Of a stretch of DNA of 64,000 nt, positions 8,257 through 15,999 are shown in pieces. A program made the position numbers and the translations under genes. The notes under the pieces were generated by a model. It did no database searches. It was not told the DNA's origin and saw nothing but the letters and a program-made list of their open reading frames with translations. The stretch is taken from IMG/VR virus record IMGVR_UViG_3300006927_000001, positions 1-64,000 of that record. One strand, 5' to 3'. Numbering within the stretch: the stretch's first letter is position 1; every line of letters begins with the position of its first letter. This stretch comes from a virus.

Positions 8257-9965
8257 TCTTGATTCTCCGCACCTTCACCACGTGTCTTTTTACCATCTTT
8301 TTCATCTGGTTTCTCTTTATCAAACTCAGGTGCACCACGGTCCCCATCAGCATTTTCTGGACCACCTTGTGCTTCTAAAGTAAGTTTGATACGTTCAGCA
8401 CGATCTTTCTTAGCTTGATTTACAACATCTTTCTTGAAACCAATGGCAACTGCCGCCGTTTTATCGTCGACAAGCCCAGCTTCATGAGACGAAAGAATGA
8501 TTTGTGGATCGGATGTAAGTGTGTCCGCAGTATCAATTTCTTTATGAATTGTTTTCAAGGTATCTTCTGGAATATCTCCACCCACAAGAATTGTGGCAAT
8601 TTTCTTGGAAATTGTTTTGCGAAATTCAGCAGAAGGAACTTTATTTTGTAATTCCTCCAACTCTCCAGCTTCATCCCTTCGATCTTTATCATTTTTAAGA
8701 TTATACGTTTTTGGATAGGTTACTTGGATCTCAGATCCTTCACCCTCAAAAGCACGCCAATGTACGCCTATCTCTCGTTCTAGACGCTGTAGCAAGAGTC
8801 CAATGAAAGATAATGATGATTCCAAACTACGACTATCAAATTCTTGTGAAGAAGCTGATTGTCGTCTGGGACTCATACTTTGAAGATTGAGGTTGAGAAG
8901 ATTGCGTATGTCTTTTTTAAGTTGCTCACCCTTTTCCATACTTACACGAAGTGTATCAGGATCAGGAGAGATGAATCCTGGTTTTTCTAGACCTTTACCA
9001 ATTCTTCGACCTTGACCTTGACCCAATTTAATTTCTTTTGGTGCAGATGTCTTTGCCTCTGCTTCTGTTCCTGTGTCATTAGGTAAAGCTGTTTTTGCAA
9101 ATGTTTGTTCTGTTCGTGGATCAAAAAACTCGTAATAAAATGTAAAATTAGCTTTCGTTGCAAAAGATACGTCAGATGATTCAAGATTCAAAAGTGAAAT
9201 TTGATAATCTGCAACATCGATAAGTAGACTATTATCCACTTCTGCCATTGCAAACGGAATTTTTTCAATATCCAACATTACATCATTTAAGATATGACCA
9301 TCAGGATCAAAACGACGAAAACGTACACCGTCTGCTACTTTGTTATAAAGACGGTAATTGGTTATCGGTGTACTAGGAAGTCCCCATTCATCATCAACAG
9401 TTACAGTTTCTTTTAACAATAAAGCTGTGAATCCATTTATTGGACGAACAGGAGCCCAATTCAAAATATCTTCTGCAACAAAACGTACAAGATAAGGTCG
9501 TTTTGTACTTTTATCTCGTAAAGTTGATCCAAGATCAGTAAAATTGTCTACAAGCACACCAACACGTTGCATTATTAACATTTCTGCAAGTAATTGTGTA
9601 CCTACAAACTCACCCATAGATGAAGTTTCAAAATCAACTCCACCTTCAAGTCCCAAAATTGCATTTTGATAACTTTTTGGTCCACCAACTCTATGAACAT
9701 CGCCCACACGTTGAAAAACTGAATTTTTAATATCATTGATTGCTGCCTTCCCAAAAGAAGGTGCAAATGCAATTGTTTTTCTAGCTAGTAATTCAGGATC
9801 GGATTCACGATCACTAAGTTTTACAAGATATTTATTGACAAAATCTTTTCCACCTTTGAATGCTAATCGCCATTTTACCCAATCTGTCGACATCCTAATA
9901 TAAGACGCATGACGTTTAGCAATTATAGTGGCTGTTTCTAAAGGATTTACTGCTCTTTGTACCAT
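8253..9965 (-). CDS. Portal protein
   Basis: A 570-residue protein (portals are usually 450-750) between the large terminase and the connector. The twelve-subunit portal is the DNA entry vertex. The N-terminal region (YLVKLSDRESDPELLARKTI) and the central block with FVGTQLLAEMLIMQRVGVLV and YLVRFVAEDILNWAPVRPIN fit the DUF4055-type portal group as I recall it. A long central helix region (LNLQSMSPRRQSASSQEFDS) and a charged, disordered C-terminus follow. It overlaps TerL by one base. Confidence 0.8.
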   Translation of the reverse strand: MVQRAVNPLETATIIAKRHASYIRMSTDWVKWRLAFKGGKDFVNKYLVKLSDRESDPELLARKTIAFAPSFGKAAINDIKNSVFQRVGDVHRVGGPKSYQNAILGLEGGVDFETSSMGEFVGTQLLAEMLIMQRVGVLVDNFTDLGSTLRDKSTKRPYLVRFVAEDILNWAPVRPINGFTALLLKETVTVDDEWGLPSTPITNYRLYNKVADGVRFRRFDPDGHILNDVMLDIEKIPFAMAEVDNSLLIDVADYQISLLNLESSDVSFATKANFTFYYEFFDPRTEQTFAKTALPNDTGTEAEAKTSAPKEIKLGQGQGRRIGKGLEKPGFISPDPDTLRVSMEKGEQLKKDIRNLLNLNLQSMSPRRQSASSQEFDSRSLESSLSFIGLLLQRLEREIGVHWRAFEGEGSEIQVTYPKTYNLKNDKDRRDEAGELEELQNKVPSAEFRKTISKKIATILVGGDIPEDTLKTIHKEIDTADTLTSDPQIILSSHEAGLVDDKTAAVAIGFKKDVVNQAKKDRAERIKLTLEAQGGPENADGDRGAPEFDKEKPDEKDGKKTRGEGAENQE

Positions 9966-11671
9966 TAGTATAGATCCGTTATGGTTGAACTTTGAGCGAT
10001 ACTTGTTGCCAATGGTAGAGCGATCTCAGCATAAGTGTCAGCATGTGCAAAGTGATCTGGCTTCACATTTTTGTAGACACCGTACTTATTTCCCCATTTA
10101 TCTTCTTGAAACACACGAACGGGTTCACGTATGTGACTTTTGAATTCAAGACTAATGTCAACAGGTATCTGAACACTTCCATTCTTATAACGTCCAAGTG
10201 AAATGTCCATCCAAGCAGTTCGGTTGACTTTTATGCTGGCGGCATCTTCATCAATGATTGCTTCACGTCCTGACTGAGAAAATAAATAGTCACAAAGTAA
10301 AGCACGTCCCCAAATCTTTTGTACAAATCTCAAAGCTGATCGTCGTTCCGGTTCTGCATCAATTACAACACCAAGACATCCATATTTTTTAAACCATTCA
10401 AGAGCTTCTTCAAAATCATCTTCACCATTTGAAACATTTCCACTGGTTGTCTTTGCTTGAAGAATTCTAGCTGATGCTAAATCATTGATTGCCATTGCTG
10501 GCATCCAACCTTCAAGTGTAAATTCCTTGATAACTGTATGTAAAACTGCACCGACATCAATTCCCATTGTTGGAATAACTTCACGTGCAGATGATGGACC
10601 ACTGTGATATCCACCTGTGCAATCCATCAAATTTTTCTCAGTTACTCTTGCTCCTTCTGCCTCATAAGTAAGTCCACCTTTTGAGTTCCACCATTCTTGA
10701 GCACGAGTTGGATCACGGTCCGCTAAGAGTTTTGCATATGCTAATTTTACAGGATCTCCGACTCGTGCCATACTGTAAAATTGACTAACATGAAATCCTC
10801 GTACGTCTCTGTTAGAATGTGAAGGAATAAAATGAGCCGTTCCACCTCGATCTCGATGCTTTAACCAAGGTTTATAAATTTCTCCATTTGGACGTTTTTC
10901 AATTGGTAGTTTACCCTTACATTGCATACATTGCAAGTAAGAATTCACTATACCTTTGTCTGTTAGAGACTCAGCAGTAACCACAAGAGAATCAGGAAAT
11001 TCCAACTCAATGATTCTGTTACAGAGAGGGCAGTTGAAATGAAAGTGTTCTTCTGTACTGAGAATGTATTCACCATTGATCCCAAATCCATCAATTGAAG
11101 GTGTACTGAGAAAAATCAAGATTATTTGTACTTGTCCACTTTGTCTTTCTTCAAGTAATGCAATACTTGCTGGTGGCATTTCATCCATTTCATCGACAAC
11201 GATCAAGGGTGTCGGAATGGACTTCAGTTTACTTCGACTATGACTTCCACGTACATATAAAGTATTACTTCCAGCACGCTTCAGTCTGACATTATTGACA
11301 TCTGAGAAAAAACCTCGCAAATGTGGCGATAATTCTAATGCAGGATCAAAACGTCCAGCTGAAAAGTCTCCAGCATCATCAGACGTGGGTAGAATATACA
11401 AGCAATCAAAACTGTTTACATCCATGTTATAAAAAGTTAAATTCATTGCCCATTCGGTATAACCCATTTGAGCAGCTTTTTGACCAACAGTCTTTTCTGC
11501 TTGCGTATCATGCATCTCCAATAGCCAAGGATGATGATCAAAACTCCATGTACCAGGAAAAGGTTTTCCCATTACACGGTATTTCTCTGCCCATTTTGAA
11601 CAACTTTTGACTGTCCTTCTTTGCAATCCTGCTGAAATTTTGGCAGCTATTTCCTCTTGAAGTGTTATCAT
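9965..11671 (-). CDS. terL: Terminase large subunit, lambda gpA-like
   Basis: ATPase-nuclease motor that packages DNA. The protein has 568 residues. The N-terminal ATPase half carries a degenerate Walker A (QKAAQMGYTE, residues 64-73) and a Walker B (LIVVDEMDEM, 156-165). A zinc ribbon follows (CPLC 214-217, CMQC 248-251), typical of the gpA group. The RNase H-like nuclease starts at GIDVG (370-374), with later acidic residues in VVIDAEPE and the C-terminal HADTYAEIAL. gpA-like terminases usually make cohesive ends (cos); no cos site was identified. It is preceded by a tiny helix-turn-helix gene that may be the small subunit. Confidence 0.93.
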   Translation of the reverse strand: MITLQEEIAAKISAGLQRRTVKSCSKWAEKYRVMGKPFPGTWSFDHHPWLLEMHDTQAEKTVGQKAAQMGYTEWAMNLTFYNMDVNSFDCLYILPTSDDAGDFSAGRFDPALELSPHLRGFFSDVNNVRLKRAGSNTLYVRGSHSRSKLKSIPTPLIVVDEMDEMPPASIALLEERQSGQVQIILIFLSTPSIDGFGINGEYILSTEEHFHFNCPLCNRIIELEFPDSLVVTAESLTDKGIVNSYLQCMQCKGKLPIEKRPNGEIYKPWLKHRDRGGTAHFIPSHSNRDVRGFHVSQFYSMARVGDPVKLAYAKLLADRDPTRAQEWWNSKGGLTYEAEGARVTEKNLMDCTGGYHSGPSSAREVIPTMGIDVGAVLHTVIKEFTLEGWMPAMAINDLASARILQAKTTSGNVSNGEDDFEEALEWFKKYGCLGVVIDAEPERRSALRFVQKIWGRALLCDYLFSQSGREAIIDEDAASIKVNRTAWMDISLGRYKNGSVQIPVDISLEFKSHIREPVRVFQEDKWGNKYGVYKNVKPDHFAHADTYAEIALPLATSIAQSSTITDLY

Positions 11672-11856
11672 ATGGCTTTTGGAAATTGTTTTTGAAGAAC
11701 TATTCTTTGATCTGAAATCTCTTCTCGTGTTAAATCATCGTCTATACCAGCTAACTTATCAGCTTGGGTTTTACTATAGCCTTTTGCTTTTAGTCGAACT
11801 GCTTCACTGACTTTTTGACCATGGATTGGTTTTTCTTTCTTTGGTTTCTTTGCCAT
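11668..11856 (-). CDS. Small basic HTH protein, possible small terminase
   Basis: 62 residues from ATG 11854-11856, sharing an ATGA overlap with the upstream stop and overlapping TerL by four bases. A lysine-rich N-terminus (MAKKPKKEKP) precedes a segment (VRLKAKGYSKTQADKLAGI) that looks like the helix-turn-helix of small terminase subunits. Very short for TerS (usually 100-180), so it could be only a DNA-binding accessory. Confidence 0.4.
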   Translation of the reverse strand: MAKKPKKEKPIHGQKVSEAVRLKAKGYSKTQADKLAGIDDDLTREEISDQRIVLQKQFPKAI

Positions 11857-12113
11857 CACACTGGACTCTCTATGATTTCTTCGGACCATGAAACGAAGTA
11901 AGCCGAATCCGCCTCGATCTCGTCGAGTATTTCCTCGCTACATACGATTTCGACAGTGTATTCGTTTGGAGCGGGCGGTATGTTCGCGGCAAGTTGCTGC
12001 GTTACATCCTCACACAAGACATCATGATCGTTCGCAAGTTTAGGATGCCATGATGTCTTGCCGGTTGCATCTGGACCAGAAATCCAGGAGGTAACAACGT
12101 GTGCTCTATACAT
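11856..12113 (-). CDS. Small acidic protein, copy A of a duplicated cassette
   Basis: 85 residues from ATG 12111-12113 overlapping the stop of the appendage gene before it. Its C-terminal half (YTVEIVCSEEILDEIEADSA, ending SWSEEI) is clearly paralogous to the protein at 13604-13864 (AIEIECSDEVLAAIELDSDY, ending LWSEEI). Function unknown; paired each time with a lectin-like appendage gene, so perhaps a chaperone or structural partner. GC content is visibly higher than in copy B. Confidence 0.7.
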   Translation of the reverse strand: MYRAHVVTSWISGPDATGKTSWHPKLANDHDVLCEDVTQQLAANIPPAPNEYTVEIVCSEEILDEIEADSAYFVSWSEEIIESPV

Positions 12114-13338
12114 TGATAATGCTCTCTGACTGATCCACAGCAAAACAAGCCCACTTCAAAACTCGATCTCCCGTCGTGTACAAAGCGAATCCATGCTTGG
12201 TGCTCGTGTTATGTGCCGACGAAGAGTACGTCATCCCTTTGCCGTTTGTTAAGCCGAACAACATGTCATCGCCGTCAAGTTGCCAACTACCATGAGGTGA
12301 AGCGGTCAAGTCAGCATCCACATCTACTGCGTTGCGTTGATACCATATTCCGCCGGTGCATTCGTACAGGTATGCTATACCATTACCGTTGTAAACTTGC
12401 AACTGCCACATATTGTCGGAATCAGTGTACCGAGCAATGAATATCCCATACCCGGATGCTGCGGGAGTCCACTTCATGCTGATGAAGATGTCCGCTTCGC
12501 CGCATTCAACGGCGTGATGCCGATAGGCATCGGAGGCTTCAACCTGTTCAACACCATTGCTCACGATTTCGGTATCCGTGAGTCCAGACTGAATCCATGC
12601 CGTTGCCGTGCCACTTGCCGCGTTCTCCCATCCGGCACCATCTGTCGATCCAAGATCGCTTGAGTCCGCACGATCAAACGTGTCACTTTGCAGCGGTGTC
12701 GGATACCATGTATCTTCAGTGATGAACACTTCACTGAAATCCCCGATGTTGCTATATCCCGTACACGTCCAATGGTATAACCCGTAATTGGCGTAATCCC
12801 GAGCATAGACGAGCTTGGTAACACCCGACTGCTTCAGAAGAAAATAGTGACCAAATGGGTCCGGCCTTGGGATCATGTAAAACTCAAACGGCTCTGATGC
12901 CACGTAGGGAGTTAGGATTGAACCCGTTCCAATTATATTCAGAGCATCTGCTGTGCCCCGTGAGATTCCGTCAGGTGCCCAGCCTGTTATCTTGTTGGCA
13001 CACATTCCAGCATACACATATGTGTCAAATCCGTTCGGAACTTTCATCCCCCATATGCAACCGGGGGAAGCGTTGACTGCATACGTGTCGTCGGTTGCCC
13101 ATACTTGCTTAAACCAACCGACAGCCGATGTGTCATCAGTTAAATTCCCGTCAACAATTGACCATTGAGCACCGTCAATTTGCGTAAGAGCCAGCGTGCC
13201 CGGCCCAGGTTCGCACGTTCGCGGCGATGCGATCGGTGCGGCTTCCGGCGTGGTAAATTGGTCACGTAACAAATATGCAATACCCCCTACAGGATATTCA
13301 CGACTACTCAAACCTAGTCCCATGCCTAAGTCTCTCAT
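12106..13338 (-). CDS. Appendage protein with concanavalin-like domain, copy A
   Basis: 410 residues from ATG 13336-13338 (MRDLGMGLGLS). I rejected the longer frame because the paralogue at 13875-15119 begins at the equivalent MRNLGCGIGLS. The C-terminal ~200 residues begin SDTFDRADSSDLGSTDGAG and contain beta-rich segments with GYGIFIARYTDSDNMWQLQV. This is a jelly-roll (LamG/concanavalin-like) pattern common in phage appendages that bind glycans. It probably acts in receptor recognition at the virion surface. GC content is clearly higher than in its neighbours, suggesting recent exchange. It ends with TAG. Confidence 0.65.
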   Translation of the reverse strand: MRDLGMGLGLSSREYPVGGIAYLLRDQFTTPEAAPIASPRTCEPGPGTLALTQIDGAQWSIVDGNLTDDTSAVGWFKQVWATDDTYAVNASPGCIWGMKVPNGFDTYVYAGMCANKITGWAPDGISRGTADALNIIGTGSILTPYVASEPFEFYMIPRPDPFGHYFLLKQSGVTKLVYARDYANYGLYHWTCTGYSNIGDFSEVFITEDTWYPTPLQSDTFDRADSSDLGSTDGAGWENAASGTATAWIQSGLTDTEIVSNGVEQVEASDAYRHHAVECGEADIFISMKWTPAASGYGIFIARYTDSDNMWQLQVYNGNGIAYLYECTGGIWYQRNAVDVDADLTASPHGSWQLDGDDMLFGLTNGKGMTYSSSAHNTSTKHGFALYTTGDRVLKWACFAVDQSESIINV

Positions 13339-13354
13339 ACGAAGTACATCTCCA
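13333..13354. repeat. 22-bp direct repeat, copy 1 (cassette boundary)
   Basis: Identical to 15114-15135. It covers the end of one gene (EMYFV stop) and the start of the next appendage gene in both places. It marks the unit of duplication or module exchange. Confidence 0.85.
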
Positions 13355-13604
13355 ACGGTAGTCCTTTGATCCATGTAACTCGACGTTTTGAAATTGATTT
13401 ATTGTCGATATCTTCCCCTTCACCTGTAACATAACCTGCGACACTGGCAGAAACTCCCTTACCCATCAATTTTGCTTTGGATTGAGCTTTTTTGATGGAA
13501 TTAGGTTTATATTTCTTTCCTTTGTGTTTTGGTTTCTTTCCAGAGGTGACTGGTTTCTTTTTTGCAACTTTTTTCTTTCCAGGAGTGACTGATTTCTTTG
13601 CCAC
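13335..13604 (-). CDS. Lysine-rich small protein
   Basis: 89 residues from GTG 13602-13604, which overlaps the preceding TAG (TAGTG) and has AGGAG eight bases upstream. The first ~45 residues are extremely basic with VTPGKKKVAKKKPVTSGKK-type repetition. The last codons (EMYFV) and flanking DNA match the end of the gene at 15116-15424, marking a recombination join. Function unknown; may bind DNA or an acidic partner. Confidence 0.6.
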   Translation of the reverse strand: MAKKSVTPGKKKVAKKKPVTSGKKPKHKGKKYKPNSIKKAQSKAKLMGKGVSASVAGYVTGEGEDIDNKSISKRRVTWIKGLPLEMYFV

Positions 13605-13864
13605 TATGTAATCTCCTCTGACCATAAAACTTCGTAGTCTGAATCTAATTCAATTGCTGCCAAAACTTCATCTGAGCATTCAATCTCGATTGCACACTCA
13701 TTGGGAACACAAATTAGATTTTTAGAAGGTTGTTCGGACACATCAACATGTTTGAATATTACATATTCGTCCATAAGTAGTGGATGATTTGTTGGTGCAT
13801 CAGATGGATCATCTTCCATTGCGACCCATGGACTCACGATTAGTGCACGATTACGATCTGGCAT
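13604..13864 (-). CDS. Small acidic protein, copy B of a duplicated cassette
   Basis: 86 residues from ATG 13862-13864 (AAGGA seven to eight bases upstream; the longer TTG start is less likely). Paralogue of the 11856-12113 protein over the C-terminal half. Stops with TAG overlapping the next GTG. Function unknown. Confidence 0.7.
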   Translation of the reverse strand: MPDRNRALIVSPWVAMEDDPSDAPTNHPLLMDEYVIFKHVDVSEQPSKNLICVPNECAIEIECSDEVLAAIELDSDYEVLWSEEIT

Positions 13865-13874
13865 CAAAATATCC

Positions 13875-15119
13875 TTATGGACTCACAGGCGAAATCAATG
13901 TTAATTCTGGATGACGTTTCCAAACATTGATTTCATGTATAAAATTTGTTCCTGACCATTGAACAATACATCCATGTTTTGTAGCTGTTTTATTTGTGAC
14001 AGCACCTGCATACGTAAATTTGTATTCACCCCCGATGTGTACTGAAATCTCTTCATCGTCTGCTGATACTCGAATAGGTTGTACACCAGAATCATATGTT
14101 ACATCATAATCAGAAGCTCGAGTTGTACTACTACCAGCTTCTTTTTCAACTAAACGTAAATATGCATCTGAACGATAAGTCATCCAGTGATTGTCAAAAT
14201 CTGTCCATCGAAATGCTGTTCCACCCCAAACACCATAAGTATCTGATTCAACATCGATTTCAATATTGATGTCAGACTGATTAGTTTCTGCAATTGCGTA
14301 CTGGAAAGTACCGTCATGCCACTCAGCTGTTAGACGATTTGTTGAAATAGAGCATGTTTGGGTACCATGGTCTTCCCAAGCAATACCATCTCCCCCAATT
14401 TCTTCTGCTGCAAGCCCGTCTGTCGAACCAATATTATTTGAATTGGCACGTGTGAACGTATCACTCAATAGTAGCATATCAGACGTGTCAACACTTTCAA
14501 CAATTTCAAAATCATCTACCCAGAAATTATCATTGTACGCAGAAATACCAGCATAAATGTCAGAGTCGTTACCAACAATTGTTTCCCAGACAATTGTCCA
14601 ATCTGTATAGATTCCACCCTTGATTGCGAAAAAACATCCATCTACGCGTACTATGATGACAACTTCATACCACGTATCAGCAGCGATTGTACCAATACGT
14701 GATTGTCCAAGTGAACTGACCCATGCAAGCAAACCCGTTGACCAAAAATACAATTGAGGATCATCAGTAGTTAATGCAAATGCATTGGAACCACTGATTC
14801 CAAGAAATGGGGCAAAAACAGTAGAATCTTTTTTCACTTTGATCAAAAATGCTGTACCAGCTTTACGTGTAAATGTATTCGTGGTACGTAAAACCAAATC
14901 ACCCCACGTAGGTGTCGATTGAGCTGTTGCAACGATTTCATCACCAGTGATTTCAAAATCACCGTCGTTTTGAACAGCCGTCAACGCTCCATGAGGAGAT
15001 GCAATTGGATTAGACTCGTCTCCACCGTCAAATCTTTCTTGCACCAAGTAAGTAGCTTGCTCACCAGAAGTGGCTAAAGCACAATTACTCAATCCGATTC
15101 CACATCCAAGATTTCTCAT
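13875..15119 (-). CDS. Appendage protein with concanavalin-like domain, copy B
   Basis: 414 residues. Its start and module order match copy A, but the sequences have diverged strongly. Two lectin-like stretches are seen. The first half contains AFLIKVKKDSTVFAPFLGIS and a WYEVVIIVRVDGCFFAIKGG strand pair. The second starts SDTFTRANSNNIGSTDG, as in copy A, and includes GGTAFRWTDFDNHWMTYRSD. Probably a baseplate or fibre-associated glycan binder. The ATG overlaps the previous stop (GTATGA). Confidence 0.65.
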   Translation of the reverse strand: MRNLGCGIGLSNCALATSGEQATYLVQERFDGGDESNPIASPHGALTAVQNDGDFEITGDEIVATAQSTPTWGDLVLRTTNTFTRKAGTAFLIKVKKDSTVFAPFLGISGSNAFALTTDDPQLYFWSTGLLAWVSSLGQSRIGTIAADTWYEVVIIVRVDGCFFAIKGGIYTDWTIVWETIVGNDSDIYAGISAYNDNFWVDDFEIVESVDTSDMLLLSDTFTRANSNNIGSTDGLAAEEIGGDGIAWEDHGTQTCSISTNRLTAEWHDGTFQYAIAETNQSDINIEIDVESDTYGVWGGTAFRWTDFDNHWMTYRSDAYLRLVEKEAGSSTTRASDYDVTYDSGVQPIRVSADDEEISVHIGGEYKFTYAGAVTNKTATKHGCIVQWSGTNFIHEINVWKRHPELTLISPVSP

Positions 15120-15135
15120 ACGAAGTACATCTCCA
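15114..15135. repeat. 22-bp direct repeat, copy 2 (cassette boundary)
   Basis: Exact match to 13333-13354, again at a stop/start junction leading into an appendage gene. Confidence 0.85.
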
Positions 15136-15424
15136 CACTGACAACAACAGCATTTTTAATAGCTATTTTTGTCAGTGAACTAACTGGAAAAACAGTTCGA
15201 GTAGACACAGTCATCGTATCCGTTGTCAATGGGTCACCAACTAAGATATCAGCTGCTGGTGTCAATGCAATCTCAACAAGTGTTTCTTCCGGTAAAGCAT
15301 CTGCTGGTGCTGACTTCAAAGCCAAAGCTGTTTCTACCAATTTATCCAAAGACTCAAGTGTTGTTAAACCTGTAACATTGAGTAGACGGTAATTTGTCGC
15401 AATTGTTGGTGCAAATCCACTCAT
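15116..15424 (-). CDS. Small structural-region protein of unknown function
   Basis: 102 residues from ATG 15422-15424 (MSGFAPTIATNYRLL); the longer frame overlaps the upstream gene and lacks a good ribosome site. Amphipathic helix LDKLVETALALKSAPADAL, then Thr/Val-rich strands (MTVSTRTVFPVSSL). Ends EMYFV like the lysine-rich gene at 13335, so its 3' end belongs to the repeated cassette boundary. Confidence 0.6.
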   Translation of the reverse strand: MSGFAPTIATNYRLLNVTGLTTLESLDKLVETALALKSAPADALPEETLVEIALTPAADILVGDPLTTDTMTVSTRTVFPVSSLTKIAIKNAVVVSVEMYFV

Positions 15425-15425
15425 A

Positions 15426-15983
15426 TTACACTCCATCATCCGCAGATGTGTACGTGATGGTGATTTCAAGAATTTCACCATTGTCCAAAGACTTGCTGGA
15501 TGCGAAATCACCAGCAGACCACAATGTTCCAGTTGATCCACCCTTCGTGTTATTTGATGTCAAAAATGCACCGTAAATTACAGTTGCATCTTGATTGATC
15601 GTAAACGATGCTGGGGATGCAGAGTTATCAATCGATTGACTTGCAACAGAACCACCTGTCCAAGCTACACGATTTGCTTGAGAGTAATCCGTAATCTCAG
15701 ACCAACTTGCATGGCTTGACATTGTATCAGCGGCAACAGGAGTACCTGTACCTTTGATACCAACATACCAAGTTGTGATTTGAGATCCAGCATCGAGCAT
15801 AACATCCAAAGTGTGATCAAGACCCACATTGACAATAATATTGTCAAATTCTTCAACCCACTTGATTGAACCATCTGCTCGTTTTCCGACGAGCTTATAA
15901 TGACCTTTCAAACGAATGGTCCTGGACGGTTGACGTGCTCGAATCTTGTTCATGAATCGTTCAACAAACTTGAGTCTTGGCAT
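15426..15983 (-). CDS. Tail appendage / baseplate-like structural protein
   Basis: 185 residues. The pattern ADTMSSHASWSEITDYSQAN ... SIDNSASPASFTI ... GAFLTS..KGGSTGTL followed by LDNGEILEITITY is a family I have met in many phage structural clusters (GNG...DTM.SH..W.E...Y), usually annotated as hypothetical or tail protein. Basic N-terminus, beta-rich remainder. Likely part of the adhesion apparatus, with the lectin-like proteins next door. Confidence 0.6.
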   Translation of the reverse strand: MPRLKFVERFMNKIRARQPSRTIRLKGHYKLVGKRADGSIKWVEEFDNIIVNVGLDHTLDVMLDAGSQITTWYVGIKGTGTPVAADTMSSHASWSEITDYSQANRVAWTGGSVASQSIDNSASPASFTINQDATVIYGAFLTSNNTKGGSTGTLWSAGDFASSKSLDNGEILEITITYTSADDGV

Positions 15984-15999
15984 GATTTTGTATCCTATG

